Of a DNA stretch of 64,000 nucleotides, positions 50,213 to 59,304 are shown in pieces (the first letter of the stretch is position 1; every line of letters starts with the position of its first letter). The stretch is from Solimonas sp. K1W22B-7. Lineage in GTDB: Bacteria > Pseudomonadota > Gammaproteobacteria > Nevskiales > Nevskiaceae. The notes below the pieces were generated by a model. The model searched no databases. It was not told the origin of the DNA and saw only the letters and a program-made list of their open reading frames with translations. The stretch is from the NCBI RefSeq assembly GCF_003428335.1, contig NZ_CP031704.1, positions 1 through 64,000 of the forward strand. The letters are read 5' to 3'. Position numbers and translations under genes: made by a program.

Positions 50213-50970
50213 GCGAGCCCGTCCCCGATCCCTACGCGCGCCTGCGCGCCGCCACCCCGGCGCGCATCGGCCTGGGCCGCGCCGGCGATGCGCTGCCGAC
50301 GCGCGCGGTGCTGGAATTCCAGGCGGCGCACAGCCGCGCGCGCGATGCGGTGCATGGGCAGGCGGATTTCGACGCGCTGGCCGCTGCTTTGGCGCCGCTG
50401 CCTTCCTTGCGGGTACGCAGCCGTGTGAATGATCGCGCGGAGTATCTGCGCCGGCCCGACCTGGGTCGGCGCCTGCGGCAAGACGACCTGCCTTTGCTGC
50501 AGCATGGTGAATGGGACCTCGCCTTCGTGATCGCCGACGGTCTGTCCGCCGAAGCGGTGAACCGACATGCCGCGGCATTGGTGCACGAAACCCTGCACCG
50601 CCTGCCGGGCTGGCGCGCGGCACCGGTGGTGCTGGCCGAGCAGGCGCGGGTGGCGCTGGGCGACGAGGTCGGCGAGCGGCTGGGGGCCAGGATCGTCGCG
50701 GTGCTGGTCGGTGAGCGGCCGGGGCTGTCGGTGGCGGACTCGCTGGGGGTCTACCTGACCTGGGAACCGCGAGTGGGCCGCGCGGACTCGGAGCGCAACT
50801 GCATTTCCAACATCCATGCGAACGGGCTGTCGCTGCAGCGGGCGGCGGATACGCTGGCGTGGTTGCTGGATGAGGCAAGGAGCAGGCGGGTGACGGGAGT
50901 GGGGTTGAAGCTGGAAGCGCTGGGCACAAGTGCCGTGCCGTCCCCTCTCCCGCTTGCGGGAGAGGGATAA
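50209..50970 (+). CDS. eutC: Ethanolamine ammonia-lyase small subunit
   Basis: 253 residues; ARIGLGRAGDALPTRAVLEF and VADSLGVYLTWEPRVGRADS, then ERNCISNIHANG, identify EutC. The ATG overlaps the eutB stop (ATGA). The last residues (about SAVPSPLPLAGEG) and the stop codon are encoded by the intergenic repeat that starts at 50940, so the natural end was probably near GVGLKLEA and the repeat replaced it. The extension is on the tail and may be harmless. Confidence 0.94.
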   Translation: MSEPVPDPYARLRAATPARIGLGRAGDALPTRAVLEFQAAHSRARDAVHGQADFDALAAALAPLPSLRVRSRVNDRAEYLRRPDLGRRLRQDDLPLLQHGEWDLAFVIADGLSAEAVNRHAAALVHETLHRLPGWRAAPVVLAEQARVALGDEVGERLGARIVAVLVGERPGLSVADSLGVYLTWEPRVGRADSERNCISNIHANGLSLQRAADTLAWLLDEARSRRVTGVGLKLEALGTSAVPSPLPLAGEG

Positions 50971-51073
50971 AGGGAGAGGGTTTCTGTAAATGGTGGAAGG
51001 GCTCTCCCTGCGAGAGTTACAGAAACCCTCTCCCGGCCTTCGGCCACCCTCTCCCGCAAGCGGGCGAGGGGAC
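50940..51073. repeat. GGGAGAGGGTTTCTG repeat, copy 4
   Basis: Overlaps the 3' end of eutC and fills the gap to hrpA. Outer CCCTCTCCCGCTTGCGGGAG hairpin, inner GGGAGAGGGTTTCTGTAA / TTACAGAAACCCTCTCCC inverted repeat, and a final CCCTCTCCCGCAAGCGGG. Very similar to copies 1 and 3. Confidence 0.88.
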
Positions 51074-51111
51074 AGCAATACGGCAGGCCGATCAGGGATA
51101 ATGCCGCCCCC

Positions 51112-54100
51112 ATGGCCCGCCCCTACGACCTCGTCGCCACCGCCCTCGCCGAACAGCGCGACCAGCTGCTGGCGCGCGATTACGTGCGTTTCGCCAAGCT
51201 GGTCGAGCGCGCGCAGCGCGGCGGCAAGATGGATGTGGCGCGCCTGCAGCAGGACGTGGAGAAGGCCAAGGAGCGGGTGGAGCAGCGCAAGGCGCTGGTG
51301 CCCACCGAGCTGCATTACCCCGAGGAACTGCCGGTGGTGCAGGCCAAGGCCGAGCTGCTGGAGGCGATCCGCGATCACCAGGTGGTGGTGGTCTGCGGCG
51401 AGACCGGCTCGGGCAAGACCACGCAGCTGCCCAAGCTCTGCCTGGAGTTGGGGCGCGGCACGCGCGGGCTGATCGGGCATACGCAGCCACGCCGGCTCGC
51501 GGCCCGCAGCGTCGCCAACCGCATCGCGGCGGAGCTGCGCGGCAACCTCGGCGACACGGTCGGCTACGAAACGCGCTTCGACCGCCGCGTGTCGGAGCGC
51601 TCGCTGGTCAAGCTGATGACCGACGGCATCCTGCTCGCCGAGCTGGGGCGCGATCACCTGCTGACCAGCTACGACACCATCATCATCGACGAGGCCCACG
51701 AGCGCAGTCTCAACATCGACTTCCTGCTCGGCTGGCTCAAGCGCATCCTGGTGCAGCGTCCGGACCTGAAGGTGATCATCACCTCGGCGACGCTGGACCC
51801 GGAGCGGCTGTCGCGGCATTTCGACGGCGCGCCGATCAAGCTGGTCTCCGGCCGCACCTACCCGGTGGAGCAGCGTTACCGCGCGTTGCCGGACGACGGC
51901 GATCTCGAAGGCGGCATCGCCAATGCCATCGAGGAACTGTGGCGGCCGACGCCGAAGGGCGACGTGCTGGTGTTCCTGCCCGGCGAGCGCGAGATCCGCG
52001 ACGCCGACCGCGTGCTCAGCGGCCGCTTCCCGCGTGCCGAGGTGCTGCCGCTGTATTCGCGCCTCGCGGCGCAGGCGCAGGACAAGGTGTTTTCGCCCGG
52101 CAAGCAGCCGCGCATCGTGCTGGCCACCAACGTCGCCGAAACCTCGGTCACCGTGCCAGGCATCCGCTACGTGGTGGACACCGGCACGGCTCGTCTCAAC
52201 CGCTTCTCGCCGCGCAGCGGCGTGCAGCAATTGCAGATCGAGCCGGTGTCGCAGGCCGCCGCCAACCAGCGCGCCGGCCGCTGTGGGCGACTGGGCCCGG
52301 GTATCTGCATCCGCCTCTATGCCGAGGACGACTTCGCCGCACGCCCGGCCTTCACCGATCCCGAGATCAAGCGCGCCAACCTGGCCGGCGTGATCCTGTC
52401 GATGATCGCGCTGGGCCTGGGCGAGGTAGAGGACTTTCCCTGGGTGGAAGCGCCGGACTCGCGCAACGTCAGCGACGCCTATCGCCTGCTGCAGACCCTC
52501 GGCGCGCTCGACGACTGGCGCAAGCTCACGCCCCTGGGCGAAGAGCTGGCTCGCCTGCCGCTGGACCCGCGCGTGGCGCGCATCGCCCTGGCCGGGCGCG
52601 GCAAGCCGCAGGCCGACGCGATCTGCGTACTGGCGGCGGCGATGTCGGTGCAGGACCCGCACGAGGTGCCGCCCGACGTGCAGGACGCCGCGCGTTCCGC
52701 GCACAAGAGCTGGCAGCATCCGCGTTCCGATTTCCTGACGCTGCTGAACCTGTGGCAGCGCTGGAAGACCTGGAGCGCCGAGTCCTCCAACCGCCAGCTG
52801 CGCCGCGTCTGCCGCGAACACTACGTCAACTTCCTGCGCATGGAGGAATGGGAGCAGGTCTACCGCCAGCTGCGCGACATGCTCGGCGTGAAGGGCGAGC
52901 CGGCGGTGCTGAAGCCGCAGGATCTCGACGGGCTCTACCCGGCGCTGCACGAAGCCCTGCTCACGGGCCTGATCGATCACATCGGCCTGAAGCTGCCGGA
53001 CAAGGGCGAGTACCAGGGCCCGCGCAATCGCCGCTTCCGTATCCACCCGGGCTCGGTGCTGGGCAAGAAGGGCCCGCAATGGCTGATGAGCGCGCAGCTG
53101 GCCCAGACCAGCCAGCTGTTCGCACGGACCAACGCGGCGGTGGAGCCGGAGTGGCTGGAGCGCATCGGCGCGCACCTGGTGAAGCGCAACGTGCTGCACC
53201 CGGAGTGGAGCTCCGAGCGCGGCGAGGTCACCGCCACCGAGCACGTCAGCCTGCTGGGCCTGCCGCTGCTGACGCGCCAGCGCAACTACGGCGCCACCAA
53301 CCCGGTGGAGGCGCGCGCGATCTTCATCCGCGAGGCCCTGCTGCACGGCGAGATGTCGCGCAAGCCCTCGTTCCTGGAACAGAACCTCGCCTTGATCGAA
53401 GAGGTGCAGGACAAGGAAGCGCGCCTGCGCCGCCCCGACCTGCTGGCCAACGACGAGCAGCTGGAACGCTTTTACCTGGAGCGCCTGCCGGACAACGTCT
53501 GCACCACGCGTGAGCTCAAGGACTGGCTGCGCCGCGACGCACAGGCCCAGTCGCGCATGCGCATGCAGGAGTCCGACGTGCTGCGCCCCGGCGCCGACGC
53601 CAACGTCGAGTCGCAGTTTCCGGATCACCTGGACATCGGCGGCGCGCGCATCGCCTTGAGCTACTCGCACGAGCCGGGCGAGGAGCATGACGGCGTCACC
53701 TTCCATATCCCGCTGGCGGCGGTGCACACGCTGCCGGAAGAAGTCTTCGACTGGCTGGTGCCGGGCCTGCGCACGGCCAAGCTCGAAGGCCTGATCCGCA
53801 CCCTGCCCAACGCGCTGCGGCGCTACTGCACGCCGGCCGCGGAGTTCGCCCGCGCCCTGGCCGAGCGCTTCGAGCCGCTGCCGCCGCAGCCGATCGTCGA
53901 GGCCATGACCGAGGCGCTGCGCTCCATGACCGGCGCCGCGATCACCGCCGAGTCCTTCCAGCCCGACAAGCTGGAGCCGCACCTGGTGCCACGCCTGCAG
54001 CTGGAAGACGCGCAGGGCAAGCTGCTGGGCACCGCCAACTCGCTGGCTTCGCTGCAGGGCCGCTTCGCCGGCCAGGCGCGGCAGGCGCTGAATACCGCGG

Positions 54101-54927
54101 CGACGCGCGATGACAGCCTCAAGCAGTGGAAGCGCGACGATCTCGCCGACTGGGATTTCGAGAAGCTGCCGGAGACCGTGCCGATGGCCGGCGCCAGGGC
54201 CTGGCCGGCGCTGCAGGCCGAGGGCGGCAAGTCGCACCTGCGCCTGTTCGAATCGCCGGAGGCTGCGGCCGACGCGCACCGTGCCGGTACCCGCAGCCTG
54301 CTGCTGGCCCGCATGCCGGAGCGCACGCGCGACCTGCTCAAGGCGGTGAAGAGCAAGCTCGGCCTGCAGCTGATGAGCCTGAAGATCACGCCGGAGTCCG
54401 TGGCGGACGCCCTGGCGCGCCGCGCCGCCGACCATGTGCTGCTGGACACGCCGATCCGCGACAAGGCCGGCTTCCAGCAGGCGCTGGAGAAACGCGGCGC
54501 CTTCAGCATCGAGGCCTACAAGCGGCTGGACGAGGTCGCGGCCTGGCTGGGCACGGCGGCGGAGCTGCGCAAGAGACTGGACGCCGCGGGCAATCGCTGG
54601 CCGGCGCCGCTGCAGGACCTGCGCCAGCAACTGGCCAGCCTGTTCGCGGAGGGTTTCCTGGACGCCATCCCCGAGCCGCAATGGCTGCGCGTCGCGGTCT
54701 ACCTGCGCGCCATGACCGTGCGCCTGGACCGGCTGCAGAACAAGCCGGCCCGCGACGAGGAACTGACCCGCCAGGTGGTACCGCTGGCGTCGAAGCTGCC
54801 CGGCCCCTTCCACCCGGCGCGCTGGGTGCTGGAGGAGTGGCGCATCACCCTGTTCGCGCAGGAACTGAAGGCGCAGGGATCGCCCAGTGCGGCGCGGATC
54901 GTGACATTGGTCGCTGATACGCCCTAG
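51112..54927 (+). CDS. hrpA: ATP-dependent RNA helicase HrpA
   Basis: 1271-residue DEAH-box helicase. N-terminal helicase core with GETGSGKTTQLPKL (Walker A), IIIDEAHERSLNIDF (DEAH), SATLDPERLSRHF and QRAGRCGRLGPG (motif VI), then helicase-associated and OB-fold domains and the long C-terminal DUF3418 region. E. coli HrpA, which acts on ribosome-stalled mRNA, has the same size and architecture. Confidence 0.96.
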   Translation: MARPYDLVATALAEQRDQLLARDYVRFAKLVERAQRGGKMDVARLQQDVEKAKERVEQRKALVPTELHYPEELPVVQAKAELLEAIRDHQVVVVCGETGSGKTTQLPKLCLELGRGTRGLIGHTQPRRLAARSVANRIAAELRGNLGDTVGYETRFDRRVSERSLVKLMTDGILLAELGRDHLLTSYDTIIIDEAHERSLNIDFLLGWLKRILVQRPDLKVIITSATLDPERLSRHFDGAPIKLVSGRTYPVEQRYRALPDDGDLEGGIANAIEELWRPTPKGDVLVFLPGEREIRDADRVLSGRFPRAEVLPLYSRLAAQAQDKVFSPGKQPRIVLATNVAETSVTVPGIRYVVDTGTARLNRFSPRSGVQQLQIEPVSQAAANQRAGRCGRLGPGICIRLYAEDDFAARPAFTDPEIKRANLAGVILSMIALGLGEVEDFPWVEAPDSRNVSDAYRLLQTLGALDDWRKLTPLGEELARLPLDPRVARIALAGRGKPQADAICVLAAAMSVQDPHEVPPDVQDAARSAHKSWQHPRSDFLTLLNLWQRWKTWSAESSNRQLRRVCREHYVNFLRMEEWEQVYRQLRDMLGVKGEPAVLKPQDLDGLYPALHEALLTGLIDHIGLKLPDKGEYQGPRNRRFRIHPGSVLGKKGPQWLMSAQLAQTSQLFARTNAAVEPEWLERIGAHLVKRNVLHPEWSSERGEVTATEHVSLLGLPLLTRQRNYGATNPVEARAIFIREALLHGEMSRKPSFLEQNLALIEEVQDKEARLRRPDLLANDEQLERFYLERLPDNVCTTRELKDWLRRDAQAQSRMRMQESDVLRPGADANVESQFPDHLDIGGARIALSYSHEPGEEHDGVTFHIPLAAVHTLPEEVFDWLVPGLRTAKLEGLIRTLPNALRRYCTPAAEFARALAERFEPLPPQPIVEAMTEALRSMTGAAITAESFQPDKLEPHLVPRLQLEDAQGKLLGTANSLASLQGRFAGQARQALNTAATRDDSLKQWKRDDLADWDFEKLPETVPMAGARAWPALQAEGGKSHLRLFESPEAAADAHRAGTRSLLLARMPERTRDLLKAVKSKLGLQLMSLKITPESVADALARRAADHVLLDTPIRDKAGFQQALEKRGAFSIEAYKRLDEVAAWLGTAAELRKRLDAAGNRWPAPLQDLRQQLASLFAEGFLDAIPEPQWLRVAVYLRAMTVRLDRLQNKPARDEELTRQVVPLASKLPGPFHPARWVLEEWRITLFAQELKAQGSPSAARIVTLVADTP

Positions 54928-55095
54928 CACGAATTGGACCAGAAGTCGTCCCTTTGTGCTATTTATCTGACAGGCTGTCGGTATAAAATGACAGACGGGG
55001 CCAGTCCGCAGAAGGACCGGGGTCGAGCGATACGGGGCACGACCTAAAGTTATGGAAGACAGGGCCGCTACCGGAATACCCGTTCCTTTCAGGCC

Positions 55096-55833
55096 ATGCG
55101 CATAAACCATCCCAACGCCGCGTTGCACCCCGCTGCCAGCAATCTGGCGCCCGGGCTGCGGTTGCCCGCGTTCGCGCTGGCGATGGACATGCCGCTGTCC
55201 CGGCCGGGCGTTCCGGGCCTGAACCTGACGCTGGCCAGCCTGCCGCAGCAGCCGCCGATGGCGGTGGTGCTGATGCAGATGCTGGGACAGCCGCCGCCGG
55301 CCCACTGGCGCCTGCGCGAACTGGACCCTGCGGCCACCTACACGCCGACCCAGACCGACCCGGAAATGCCGCAGACCCTGTCGCTGGAGCTGCGGCTGGT
55401 GAGCGCAGACGGCCATGCCCTGTCGGCGCGGCTGGTGCTGTCGATCTTCGCCGCCGCCCGCGAGCAGGCTCCCGGCCTGGTCGAGGCGCTGCGCAAGCAC
55501 GACATGTCGCAGATGCCGGGGCCGATCCTGGACCGCAGCGCGGCCGAACTGGTGGGTAGCCGCCACGGCTTCGAATGGCTGCCCGACAGCCGTGCGCAGT
55601 GGCAGGCACAGGCCCTGGCGATGCGCGGCTGGCTGCAGATCCGCCCGCGCGAACTGCCGCGCAAGCCCAGCGCCTACATGCCGCCGGCGCAGGACCGGCC
55701 GGGCGAATTCGACCCCGAGCCGCTGCCGGCGCCACCGCCGGCCAACGACGATGGCGCACCGACGTTGGGCGTGGGCCAGTGGCTGTGGCTCAGTGCGAAG
55801 AGCTTCGGCAGCTGGCTGAAAGCCTACTGGTAA
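55096..55833 (+). CDS. Hypothetical protein
   Basis: 245 residues, not recognised. No signal peptide. A globular N-terminal part (LASLPQQPPMAVVLMQMLGQ) precedes a Pro-rich stretch (EPLPAPPPANDDGAP) and a Trp-rich end (GQWLWLSAKSFGSWLKAYW). The region 54928-55095 before it holds no gene; a GGTATAAAAT at about 54980 could be a -10, but no good -35 is visible. Confidence 0.65.
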   Translation: MRINHPNAALHPAASNLAPGLRLPAFALAMDMPLSRPGVPGLNLTLASLPQQPPMAVVLMQMLGQPPPAHWRLRELDPAATYTPTQTDPEMPQTLSLELRLVSADGHALSARLVLSIFAAAREQAPGLVEALRKHDMSQMPGPILDRSAAELVGSRHGFEWLPDSRAQWQAQALAMRGWLQIRPRELPRKPSAYMPPAQDRPGEFDPEPLPAPPPANDDGAPTLGVGQWLWLSAKSFGSWLKAYW

Positions 55834-55901
55834 GCCGCTTCCGCAGGGACAATGCGCATGGAAAGGCGCATAATCAGGGCGTACTCCATGGAGTGGGTTT
55901 C

Positions 55902-56144
55902 ATGTCCTCCTACACCCGTCCCGACCCCCGTCGCCGCGTCAATCTCACGGTTCGCGAGAGCCTGCTGCGCGATGCCCGCGCGGCCAAACTGAACCTGTCG
56001 CGCTTCGTCGAGGAAAAGCTCGAACAGGCGCTGAAAGAAGAGCGGGGGCGCCGTTGGCAGGAAGAGAATGCCGAGGCGATCGAGCACCATCGCCGGCGCA
56101 TCGAGCGCGACGGCATGTGGAACAAAGACCTCATTTCGTTCTAG
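55902..56144 (+). CDS. ccdA: CcdA-type antitoxin
   Basis: 80 residues from ATG 55902. An N-terminal ribbon-helix-helix (RRVNLTVRESLLRDARAAKL) is followed by a toxin-binding tail ending in RRRIERDGMWNKDLISF, very like CcdA. The antitoxin neutralises the gyrase poison encoded next. Antitoxin and toxin lie directly upstream of pyrF. Confidence 0.85.
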   Translation: MSSYTRPDPRRRVNLTVRESLLRDARAAKLNLSRFVEEKLEQALKEERGRRWQEENAEAIEHHRRRIERDGMWNKDLISF

Positions 56145-56157
56145 CGGATCGCGAGCC

Positions 56158-56466
56158 TTGGCCCAGTTTCAGGCATACCGCAACTCGCGCGGCAGCCGGG
56201 AGGAAGTCCCCTTCCTGCTGGATGTCCAGTCCAACCTGATCCAGACCGGCTCGCGGCTGGTGGTTCCGCTGGTGCTGGCCACGCGCTATGGCTTGCTTTA
56301 TACGCGCCTGAACCCGGGGTTCACTGTCGATGGCATCAAGGTCATCGCGGCGGTGTCAGACCTCGCTGCGATCGACGAGCGCGAACTGCGCATGGTGGTC
56401 GCGGACCTGTCGGCTCATCGCGATACCTTGATGCAGGCCATCGACTTTCTCATTACCGGATACTGA
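56158..56466 (+). CDS. ccdB: CcdB-type gyrase toxin
   Basis: 102 residues if translation begins at TTG 56158 (MAQFQAYRNSRGSREEVPFL), exactly the CcdB start and length. LLDVQSNLIQTGSRLVVPL and MQAIDFLITGY are conserved. It starts 13 bp after ccdA. CcdB blocks DNA gyrase, whose subunit gyrB is in this window. No strong ribosome-binding site precedes the TTG, so expression may depend on coupling. Confidence 0.83.
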   Translation: MAQFQAYRNSRGSREEVPFLLDVQSNLIQTGSRLVVPLVLATRYGLLYTRLNPGFTVDGIKVIAAVSDLAAIDERELRMVVADLSAHRDTLMQAIDFLITGY

Positions 56467-56470
56467 ATAC

Positions 56471-57184
56471 TTGAACCAGATTCCCCCCAACGAGCGCCTG
56501 ATCATCGCGCTCGATGTTCCCGCCGCACCCGAAGCCCGTGCCCTGGTCGTCCGCCTGGGCGACGCCGGGCGCTTCTACAAGATCGGCATGGAACTGCTGA
56601 TGGCGCCGGGCTTCTTCGAGCTGCTGGACTGGCTCAAGGCCGAGGACAAGAAGGTCTTCGTCGACCTCAAGTTCTTCGACATTCCCGAAACCGTGGCGCG
56701 CGCGGTGAAGAACCTCAGCGAGCGCGGCGCAGACTTCTGCACCATCCACGGCAACCAGTCGATCATGGAAGCGGCGGCCAGGGCCAAGTCCGGCAATACC
56801 AAGGTGCTGGCGGTGACCGCGCTGACCAGCCTCGACCAGGGCGACCTCGATGACCTGGGCTTCCAGGTGGACGTGGCCGAGCTGGTGCTATCGCGCGCAC
56901 GCCGCGCGCTGCAGGCCGGCTGCGACGGCGTGGTGTCCTCGGGCCTGGAAGTGGAGCGCCTGCGCCGCGAGGCGCCGCGCGAGCTGATCTGCGTGACCCC
57001 TGGCATCCGCCCGGTGGAGAATCGCCTGGAAGCCGACCAGAAACGCATCATGACGCCGTCGGCCGCAATCCGCGCGGGCGCCGATTACCTCGTCGTGGGT
57101 CGTCCGATCCGCGATGCAGCCGACCCGCGCGCGATGGCGCAGGCGATCCAGAACGAAATTGCGGAGGCCGTCCGTGCAGCTTGA
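56471..57184 (+). CDS. pyrF: Orotidine 5'-phosphate decarboxylase
   Basis: 237 residues. The final step of UMP synthesis. The core [12 protein letters not shown] (D65-K67 region), [10 protein letters not shown] and the phosphate-binding [12 protein letters not shown] are present. Translation starts at TTG 56471 ([20 protein letters not shown]), the usual N-terminus. It begins 4 bp after ccdB, so it may be read from the toxin-antitoxin transcript, and overlaps hemE by 11 bp. Confidence 0.95.
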   Translation: MNQIPPNERLIIALDVPAAPEARALVVRLGDAGRFYKIGMELLMAPGFFELLDWLKAEDKKVFVDLKFFDIPETVARAVKNLSERGADFCTIHGNQSIMEAAARAKSGNTKVLAVTALTSLDQGDLDDLGFQVDVAELVLSRARRALQAGCDGVVSSGLEVERLRREAPRELICVTPGIRPVENRLEADQKRIMTPSAAIRAGADYLVVGRPIRDAADPRAMAQAIQNEIAEAVRAA

Positions 57185-58229
57185 GAATGACCGATTCCTG
57201 CGTGCGCTGAAGCGCCAGCCCGTTGATCGCACGCCGGTCTGGATGATGCGCCAGGCCGGGCGCTACCTGCCGGAGTACCGCGAGTCGCGCAAGAAGGCCA
57301 AGGACTTCATGGCGCTGTGCCGCAATGCGGAACTGTGCTGCGAGGTGACGCTGCAGCCGCTGGCGCGCTACCCGCTGGACGCGGCGATCCTGTTCTCCGA
57401 CATCCTCACCATTCCCGATGCGATGGGCCTGGGCCTGCGCTTCGTCGAGGGCGAGGGCCCGGTGTTCGACCGCCCGGTGCGCGACGCGCATGCGATCGAG
57501 TCCATCGGCGTGCCCGATCCCGAGGGCGAGCTGCGCTACGTGATGGACGCGGTGCGCACCATCCGCGGGGCGCTGGGCCGCAAGCTGCCGCTGATCGGCT
57601 TCGCCGGCAGCCCCTGGACCCTGGCCACCTACATGGTGGAAGGCGCCGGCGGTTCGGATTACGCGCGCATCAAGGCCATGGCCTTCGACGCGCCGGAAAT
57701 GCTCGACAGCCTGCTGTCGAAACTTTCTGCCAGCGTCAGTCTCTACCTGGAAGCGCAGATCGCCGCCGGCGTCGATACCGTCATGGTGTTCGACACCTGG
57801 GGTGGCGTGCTGAGCCCGGCGCTGTACGAGCGTTTCTCGCTGCAGCCGATGCAGCGCATCGTGGCGCACCTGAAGGCGGTGGCGCCGCATATCCCGGTGA
57901 TCCTGTTCACCAAGAACGGCGGACAGCACCTGGAGCGCATGGCGGCGACAGGTTGCGACGCATTGGGCGTGGACTGGACCACCGACCTGTCGGTGGCGCG
58001 TGCACGCGTCGGCAGCCAGGTGGCACTGCAGGGCAACCTCGATCCGATCAGTCTTTTTGCACGGCCGGAGCGGATCGAGGCCGAAGTTGCACGGGTCTTG
58101 CAGGACTTTGGTCACGGCCCGGGGCACGTGTTCAACCTCGGCCACGGGATCCTGCCGCAGACGCCACCGGAACATGCCGGGGTGATGATCGAAGCGGTGC
58201 GGCAGCTGAGCCCGGCTTACCACCGCTAG
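57174..58229 (+). CDS. hemE: Uroporphyrinogen decarboxylase
   Basis: 351 residues from GTG 57174, with GGAG ten bases before it. Removes the four acetate carboxyls of uroporphyrinogen III in haem synthesis. [34 protein letters not shown] and FVEGEGPVF are typical, as is the C-terminal [15 protein letters not shown]. The stop TAG is part of the CTAG edge of a MITE-like element. Confidence 0.96.
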   Translation: MQLENDRFLRALKRQPVDRTPVWMMRQAGRYLPEYRESRKKAKDFMALCRNAELCCEVTLQPLARYPLDAAILFSDILTIPDAMGLGLRFVEGEGPVFDRPVRDAHAIESIGVPDPEGELRYVMDAVRTIRGALGRKLPLIGFAGSPWTLATYMVEGAGGSDYARIKAMAFDAPEMLDSLLSKLSASVSLYLEAQIAAGVDTVMVFDTWGGVLSPALYERFSLQPMQRIVAHLKAVAPHIPVILFTKNGGQHLERMAATGCDALGVDWTTDLSVARARVGSQVALQGNLDPISLFARPERIEAEVARVLQDFGHGPGHVFNLGHGILPQTPPEHAGVMIEAVRQLSPAYHR

Positions 58230-58362
58230 GGCCTGTTGACGCTACCGCAGTCGTAAGGCTTTTGTGGGAGCGGCTTTAGCCGCGATGGCGGACCATCGCG
58301 GCTAAAGCCGCTCCCACGGGGACAACAACGGCAGCGATCAGGGAAGGGATGACAGGCCCTAG
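58226..58362. mobile_element. MITE-like element, copy A (degenerate, CTAG ends)
   Basis: 137 bp between hemE and the convergent cupin gene. It begins CTAGGGCCTGT and ends ACAGGCCCTAG, and its right part (GCAGCGATCAGGGAAGGGAT) is the same as in copy B. The TA in the CTAG ends could be the target duplication of an IS5/IS427-type element. It contains a REP hairpin. Both flanking genes use the element's TAG as stop. Confidence 0.75.
58264..58317. repeat. REP pair (GTGGGAGCGGCTTTAGCCGC)
   Basis: Perfect inverted repeat with 25-base arms (58264-58288 and 58293-58317) and a CGGA loop. Resembles widely dispersed REP hairpins and sits inside the MITE-like element. Confidence 0.88.
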
Positions 58363-58850
58363 TAAGGCCGCCCGTCCTTGTGTGCGAACTGCCAGCCGCC
58401 ATCGGGGCCGATCACCGCGGCGAGGTCGTCGTCGGGATAGTTCACCGAGTCGCCGCGCGTGCGGTCGCCCACTTCGAGGTAGACCACCACCTCGTCGCCG
58501 CGGTTGACCAGATGGTGGGCATTGCCGTTGCCGGCGCGGAAACCCGCGCACATGCCCGGCGCCAGCGGCGTCTCGCCCTGGTCGGTGACCAGTACCGGGT
58601 GGCCTTCCAGCACGTAGATGAATTCGTCCTGGCGCGAGTGCGTGTGGCGCAGCGCCGAGATCGCACCGGGCTGCAGGCGCGTCAGGTTGACGCCGAAATT
58701 GCGCAGGGCGAAGACCTCGCCCAGGGCGCGCTTTTCCCGGCCCGAGACGCGCGAGGCGTAGGGCTCCGGGTAGTTGCTGGGCTTGGCCCGTGGTGCCACT
58801 TCCGTGGCGACGACGGCGGACGGGTCCTGCGGATGCTGCTCTGCGCTCAT
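58359..58850 (-). CDS. Cupin-domain protein
   Basis: 163 residues from ATG 58850 (MSAEQHPQDPSAVVATEVAP) with GGGGGA upstream. The cupin core is LQPGAISALRHTHSRQDEFI, VLEGHPVLVTDQGETPLAPG and GNAHHLVNRGDEVVVYLEVG, with His and Glu/Gln metal ligands. Function unknown, possibly sugar or quorum metabolism. The stop codon comes from the MITE-like element. Confidence 0.82.
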   Translation of the reverse strand: MSAEQHPQDPSAVVATEVAPRAKPSNYPEPYASRVSGREKRALGEVFALRNFGVNLTRLQPGAISALRHTHSRQDEFIYVLEGHPVLVTDQGETPLAPGMCAGFRAGNGNAHHLVNRGDEVVVYLEVGDRTRGDSVNYPDDDLAAVIGPDGGWQFAHKDGRPY

Positions 58851-58919
58851 GGTGATTCCCCCTGGCGGCGATTTTAATCGCGTCAGGGTTCCTGTGGAGC
58901 CACCCATTCCAGGGGCGTA

Positions 58920-59231
58920 CTAGCTGCGACGGCACTCCACGGTACGCGCCACGCGCGAGCGGAAGAACACCGCGATCAGCTCGAATACCCCCAGCGGCGC
59001 CAGGGCCACCAGCAGGGTGTCGGTCAGGTACTCGCCGCGCGGATCTCGCGCGCGCGTGACGCGGCGCAGCTGGTGGTGCGCCCGCAGGTGCAGCTTCGGG
59101 CAGTCGGTGACCAGGTCGTGCGCCTCGGTGTAGAGGCGGTAGGCCTGCTCGGCCTGGCCGGCAGCCAGGGCGTCGTCGCCCTGTTGCCAGAGCCTCGCGG
59201 CATCACTGCTGCGTGTTGCGATGTCCTGCAT
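58920..59231 (-). CDS. Hypothetical protein with C-terminal hydrophobic segment
   Basis: 103 residues from ATG 59231, chosen because GGGGAGG stands just upstream; an earlier ATG at 59246 has none. Helical repeat-like N-terminal half (LWQQGDDALAAGQAEQAYRL) suggests one TPR-like unit. A hydrophobic stretch (LLVALAPLGVFELIAVFF) near the end may anchor it in the membrane. Not recognised. Confidence 0.65.
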   Translation of the reverse strand: MQDIATRSSDAARLWQQGDDALAAGQAEQAYRLYTEAHDLVTDCPKLHLRAHHQLRRVTRARDPRGEYLTDTLLVALAPLGVFELIAVFFRSRVARTVECRRS

Positions 59232-59246
59232 GTCGCCCTCCCCCAT

Positions 59247-59288
59247 GAAAAAGCCCCGCCTGCCCGGAGTTCCGGCGCAGGCAGGGCT
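59247..59288 (-). terminator. Terminator of the small lipoprotein gene
   Basis: Minus-strand hairpin AGCCCTGCCTGC / GCAGGCGGGGCT (one mismatch) followed by TTTTT, 17 bp after the stop at 59305. Confidence 0.8.
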
Positions 59289-59304
59289 GATGACGGCTGC
59301 CGCC

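Noticed and set aside
50050-55566. 1838-codon open frame opposite hrpA and neighbours
   Set aside because: Same antisense artefact of high GC; no start context or domain.
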